Positions 19,229 to 23,500 of a stretch of 23,500 bases of DNA are shown piece after piece (position 1 is the first letter of the stretch; every line of letters begins with the position of its first letter). Both the position numbers and the translations under genes were made by a program. Below the pieces are notes generated by a model. It saw only the letters and a list, made by a program, of their open reading frames with translations. It did no database searches and was not told the DNA's origin. This DNA comes from Symsagittifera roscoffensis (Eukaryota > Xenacoelomorpha > Acoela > Convolutidae): NCBI RefSeq assembly GCF_963678635.1, contig NC_087062.1, positions 45,627,348 to 45,650,847 of the forward strand, read 5' to 3'.

Positions 19229-19335
19229 CGAGGCCAAACTGTGCACTATATAGGCGCACAGTTTTGTGTCTGTATGTTCCTGGATACCAGAGACAAATCT
19301 TTAAACATGTTCCAAAACGTAAGTGGATTCCATGG
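19229..19335 (+). mobile_element. Truncated left end of the CGAGGCCAAAC fold-back transposon
   Basis: TA followed by CGAGGCCAAACTG at 19229 begins about 107 bp that track 14625 onward, including TTTTGTGTCTGTATGTTC and the splice-donor-like CGTAAGTGGATTCCA. The match stops near 19335 and no right end follows, so this copy is truncated. Confidence 0.75.
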
Positions 19336-20001
19336 AAGGAAGAGAGCAAGAATAGCTGCAAAAAGAAACAAGAATAGCTGTGAAGTTTCAGTTTTTTGTT
19401 GACCAAGTTTTCAGTTTTTTTTTCAATTCTTTTCCAGTGTCATCGAGAATTGGTTTTAGGAGAAATGCGGAGCTGTCAGTTAGTTTCCAAAATAACCGAC
19501 AATTTGTTTTGCAGTGTCTCTTAATAAAATAGAAAAAATTTAACACATTTTCGTGAAAACTCAAATTGCAAATTAGCCTACTTCTATGAATCAGCCTAGA
19601 AAGTTTGCAAAATTTTTCAATTGGCATTCCCCTTAAAAACCGTTCCGCTTTCAGATTTTCGGATTCGAATTCCGGCTGGTTTTGGATCCTTTTGTTTCTC
19701 AGACAGCCAACATTAAAAACAAGTGTTATAGCCTCATTTTGAGAAGTCTCTCAGGCAATGTAACTCGTGAGTGTATTCCAAAGCTTTTCAACAGGAAGAC
19801 AAAAGTTTGAATTTTTCTTCTGAGAGCTGGACGAAGTTCACTGGCAGCCAAAAAATTGCTCTCAAAGCCTTCGACTCTTCAATTTTTCCGAAGATTGTTG
19901 GATTTCATCCAGGCTCACTCGCCCCTTTATGAGGTTTATGGGAACGCCTTTTTCGAAGCCTAAACATTTATTGTGGGCTGTGATTGCTAGTATGACTTTG
20001 A
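19336..20001. other. Unrecognised DNA with short coding-like patches
   Basis: A plus-strand patch around 19790-19930 reads SWTKFTGSQKIALKAFDSSI without interruption, and another frame around 19930-20060 starts MRFMGTPFSKPKHLLWAV. These patches abut the open frame at 20002 and may be pieces of one decayed gene. No family recognised. Confidence 0.3.
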
Positions 20002-20460
20002 ACGACGCTACCTTCAAAACAGTTAGATTTCTGCGATATAGAACGAATCACAAACGATAAAACAAAACAACACCCATTGACAGTGAAATGCCGCTTACGA
20101 GAATTTCGCTTAAACTATCAACAGTGTACGTTTGCAGAGCAGCTCTCGATCCTGTATGAAAACAATTTCTTGCAGAATTTAAGCCAACTCGTCCCTCCGC
20201 CTGAAATGGGTTCCAGAAAACAAACGAGAGCCAACGAATAACCAGTAAGCATTCTTGAAAATTTGTCTCCTCAAAAAATATGGTCTCTTGGACGTATTGA
20301 ATCCCCAACCTCAGCAATTTACCAAAACTTCAAGAGCCAAAATTTACCAAAACTTCCAACAGCTTACTATTTTTCGCGACGACTCAAACTTCTTTTGCAA
20401 ATGATTACAAGCAACAGCGACGCTCAAAATAGTAAACATGATACCAATCGAAGAATGTGA
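20002..20460 (+). pseudogene. Unrecognised coding-like frame with a single internal stop
   Basis: One frame is open from 20002, just after a TGA, to a TGA at 20458-20460 except for one TAA at 20239-20241. Its first part includes LREFRLNYQQCTFAEQLSIL and NLSQLVPPPEMGSRKQTRAN; the second includes IWSLGRIESPTSAIYQNF and LPTAYYFSRRLKLLLQM. Amino-acid use looks more protein-like than other frames here. A GTAAGC donor-like sequence lies just after the TAA, so 20002-20243 could instead be an exon in another arrangement. I do not recognise the protein; it may be a dead transposon gene or chance. Confidence 0.3.
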
Positions 20461-22790
20461 CAAAGACCAGGAAAAGAATTTAAAAAATTGCTATTTTGGC
20501 TGTCAATGAAATAGATAAAATTTGATATCTTAACCGTAACCCCGCCCTTTCCCGATCTTCGCGAAATAGATTCACTGTTTAATTGCTGATCAGTCGACTA
20601 AAACAGTTCAATCTTCCAAAAATGTTTCACAACGACCAAAATCAGAAACGACACAGTACTGTCATTATCTACGATTGTCAGAAGATACTTGATGTAAGAC
20701 TGAAAATCACCAAAACTGGAAATTACAGAGTAGCTCCTGTAATGAATAAGAGGGAATCAAACACTAAAACATGAAAAAATGAAATCAACAACTTCATTCC
20801 CTTTAATTTTAAGATTACAATAATTCTTTTAATAAGACACATAAGTATAGTTTTTCGAGCTAACAGAAAAAAAAATTCAACTCTAGGACGCTTGCATTTT
20901 TGACAATGAATTTGGTAATCGACGCCTTTGACCTGATACACACCATAAAGTTAAATTTCGCTTTAAATTTTCAATCAATTTATAAGCGAATACCTAGTCT
21001 ATCGACTTTTTACAATTAGTTGCTTTGGTAGGGCAAATCTAAGAAAGAAAAAAGATCAAACCTTTCAGAATATCCAGGTGCGCCAATTCTGATATGAGAT
21101 GCCCTCTCAAACTGGTCCGTACGCAGCAAAAAAAAAGAAATTAAAAAAACAATTGACTCGTGCAAAACAAGTCATCATCATGTCACCGTTCATACAATTT
21201 CAAGAAATTTTCTGATTTCATTCTACTTTTGTATATGTATGTTTATGTTCCAAACCATAAATAAATATAACTAAATAACCATTGCTTTCACGATTTCTCT
21301 GCCTTTTTTAAACAAAAACATCCAATAAGGAATGCTAAAAAAGCGTTTTTCAGTGACGCAAACCACATCAAATTATCATAGCTGCAAAAAAATTTAAAAA
21401 AATATAGCATTTTAAGTATGTTTTTAACTGTTTTTTTTGGAAAATTCATGTTTCCGATCATGCTGAAAAATTGGAGAATGAATAAATTAGGAACATTTCT
21501 CTAAATGTTTCTTAGAAATTCTGGCTATCTCGCGATAACTCCCATAAAGGCAAGTATGCTGTAAACTTACAACCCGTTTGGTTGTGATTTGAATTCTAAA
21601 AAATCTTGCCAGTGTCGAAACTAACTAGTTTGAATTTTTCCAGAGAGACTGACCTCGTCAACTAGTTTCTTCTGCAATTTGTTCATGATTTATTCAGCTA
21701 TAAAACTTTTTCATCAATTTCATCACAGTTTTCCGTCTCAATTATTATAGTTTTTTAAAGCCAATATTATGCTATCCACGCTTCTCAATCAACTCGCTTT
21801 TTCCCTAAACGCGGGTGCTCGACGTTTATGTGTTTGGTACAGTGATCAAACTAAGTTTTCGGTAAAAAAAATATGTATTTCGCAATAATTGAAATTCGGG
21901 GCTCGAGTTGGCTTGTTCTTTGAATCTGTAAATTAAAACAAGACACAGCCACAAAGACACAAAGACTTTTTTATTTTAGGCTTGAGTACAGAATCAATTG
22001 ATTTTCTCAGAATGAATACATAGAACAATTTGTATTGAAAGAGATAAAAGTCATTATTGATCCGACTTTCGAAGAAAGGGACAAATTATTTCTCCTCGTA
22101 GTGTTTTTTTCTCGAATATCGTCTTTTTAACTAGCCGTTTTGACTGAACTTTTTCTATATATAGAGATGTTGCTGTCTTGAGCTCGAATTTAGAAATATT
22201 TGACAAGGTATAATTTTATTTGCAAAGTTGCGAGGGTTTAAAAAGTGCCAGTTTGGCCTATTTTGAACGGTTATCGTGTTATATATTTTATAACGCGTAA
22301 GCGGGGAATTAATCCGTCCTTGAAATTGATCCAGGTTGGTTGCAGCGGACTATTTGTCAAAATTGAATATTTACTTGGAGCGAAAGCTATCACTTTGTAT
22401 TTTCCGTGGCTTGCAGGGGGAGGAGGAAAAAATTGTCAAAAACCAAAAGGAAATTATTATGTTTTAAATTTCATTATTTTTATTAGGCAAACATTGCTCC
22501 ATTTGCCTGAAAAGGCAGTCGAACGAATCAGGGCTTCTCTTTGATACAAGCAGTCTTATTAATTCAGAAAGCCTCATTTTTGCGTATATAACTGAGATTA
22601 GCCAATTTTTTTTGTGTAGCGTTTTTGCTTACTTCAGGATTAAGTTTGGTGCTAAGTACTACCCGCGTCAAATTCCCCGAGTACTTTTTCGGTTTTCTTG
22701 GTCGCAATATTTCAGCGACCATGAAAATCCATAGTCTGGACAGGTTTTTAAGACGCGTACAATTTCTAGAAACACCGTTTTTTGTTTTTT
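20461..22790. other. AT-rich intergenic DNA, no supported gene
   Basis: Small frames at 20583-20774 and 22245-22544 (plus) and 20723-20941 (minus) show no domain or splice context that I can defend. An AATAAA at 21260-21265 is a possible poly(A) signal for a plus-strand transcript. No inverted-repeat element or RNA gene was recognised. Confidence 0.4.
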
Positions 22791-23182
22791 GGTCGCGAAA
22801 AATTAGTCGCGGACTGGATATGCAAAATTAGCGTAATTCGGTTGTGATGGTGAAAAAATTAGATGCGGCGGTCGAAACAAAATTAAGTCGCAACAAAGTT
22901 CTATAATTAATTGCGGGATCGCAAAAATTAGTCGCGGCATGGTCGAAAAATTAGACGCCTCGGCTGAAAAATTAGTCGCTGTGATCGAAAAAACATTTCC
23001 GGTGTTCGAAAAATTAGTCTTGGCAGTCAAAAATTGATTACGTCACAGTCGAAAAATTAGCCGCGGTGGTCTAAAAACTAGTCACGGCGGTAGAAAAAAT
23101 TCGCCGCAATGGTAGAAAAAACTAATCGCACCATGTTAAAAAACATTTAATGGCGCAAGGTTAAAAAGTAGTCGCGGCGGTT
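22791..23182. repeat. Minisatellite of GTCGAAAAATTAGTCGCGG, unit about 20-24 bp
   Basis: About fifteen degenerate units follow one another, for example GAAAAATTAGTCGCGGACTG near 22797, GTCGAAAAATTAGACGCC near 22941 and GTCGAAAAATTAGCCGCGG near 23048. The motif is much richer in CG dinucleotides than the surroundings. The array ends with GTCGCGGCGG directly before the transposon end at 23186. Confidence 0.9.
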
Positions 23183-23187
23183 CTTTA

Positions 23188-23500
23188 CGAGACCAAACTT
23201 TGGACTGGATTGGCAAACTGTACATTTCTGGATTCCAGAGGCAAGTTTTTAAATATGTTCTAAAAAAAATTGGATTCCACTAACAAATTTCAGTGGTTTC
23301 CTAACACAAATACCTGTAACGTAAAAATTGCTGGGACATTCGTTTTGTTGCGGGATCCGCAACATGCAAAAATAGCTAGTTCTGGATTCAGCAAATGTAA
23401 GTCAATTCCGCAAAAAGTAATTAGAATCCGCAAATGTAGGTGCAGTCCGCAAATTTGTAAAGGAATCCGCCAATGTAATTGAATTTCACTAATTATAAGT
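23188..23500 (+). mobile_element. Left part of another CGAGGCCAAAC fold-back transposon, runs off the window
   Basis: TA followed by CGAGACCAAAC (one change from the 14625 copy) begins sequence that tracks the 14625 element: CTGGATTCCAGAG, AACAAATTTCAGTGG, ACACAAATACCTGTAACGTA and then a run of ATTCCGCAAA/TGTAAGT phrases from about 23345. The right end is not in the window. Confidence 0.8.

Noticed and set aside
22245-22544. 99-codon frame with a GTG start
   Set aside because: No ATG, no domain, and composition like the neighbouring non-coding DNA.

Overview
This is AT-rich eukaryotic DNA, most likely from an invertebrate animal. It has little coding sequence, several families of inverted-repeat transposons and minisatellites, splice-donor-like GTAAGT and acceptor-like TTTTCAG motifs, and a TRAF/MATH-domain exon. 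A nematode is my best guess from the style of the viral-like genes and the splice motifs, but nothing in the window proves it. There are no operons, Shine-Dalgarno sites or CRISPR arrays. Only the MATH exon looks like an intact host gene.

The left and centre (about 2,990-11,330) hold the most interesting locus: two tandem, diverged copies of a roughly 4-kb block from a Polinton/Maverick (adintovirus-like) endogenous virus. Copy A runs 2991-6947 and copy B 6994-10988; copy B continues to 11329. Each copy has, in order: about 1 kb of non-coding DNA; an iterated motif with an inverted repeat; a lysine-rich small ORF; a retroviral-type DDE integrase; a minor capsid (penton-like) gene; a small basic core/pX-like protein gene; and a major-capsid-like gene of the 'transposon-derived protein F54H12.2' type. 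All are pseudogenes except the core-protein ORF of copy A (137 codons). Several disruptions are shared by both copies, so decay began before the duplication. An 18-bp-arm palindrome sits exactly at the junction. Polymerase, packaging ATPase and protease genes are absent, although a Cys-rich ORF at 421-627 could be a stray polymerase piece.

Upstream (1-2970) are a 55-bp tandem repeat, the Cys-rich ORF and a 663-bp-spaced pair of direct repeats that ends just before copy A. Right of the virus (11.3-16.3 kb) lies low-complexity DNA, then a 1.69-kb fold-back transposon (14625-16312) with TA target sites, TCCGCAAA-type subterminal repeats and an internal minisatellite. Fragments of the same family lie at 12443, 19229 and 23188.

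From 16.4 to 19.0 kb, two MITE-like elements with CCCGGGTTGAC ends flank the MATH exon (17355-18125) and its poly(A) signal. From 19.3 to 22.8 kb is mostly unrecognised DNA with one coding-like open stretch near 20.0-20.46 kb. The window ends in a GTCGAAAAATTAGTCGCGG minisatellite that abuts another fold-back transposon end.
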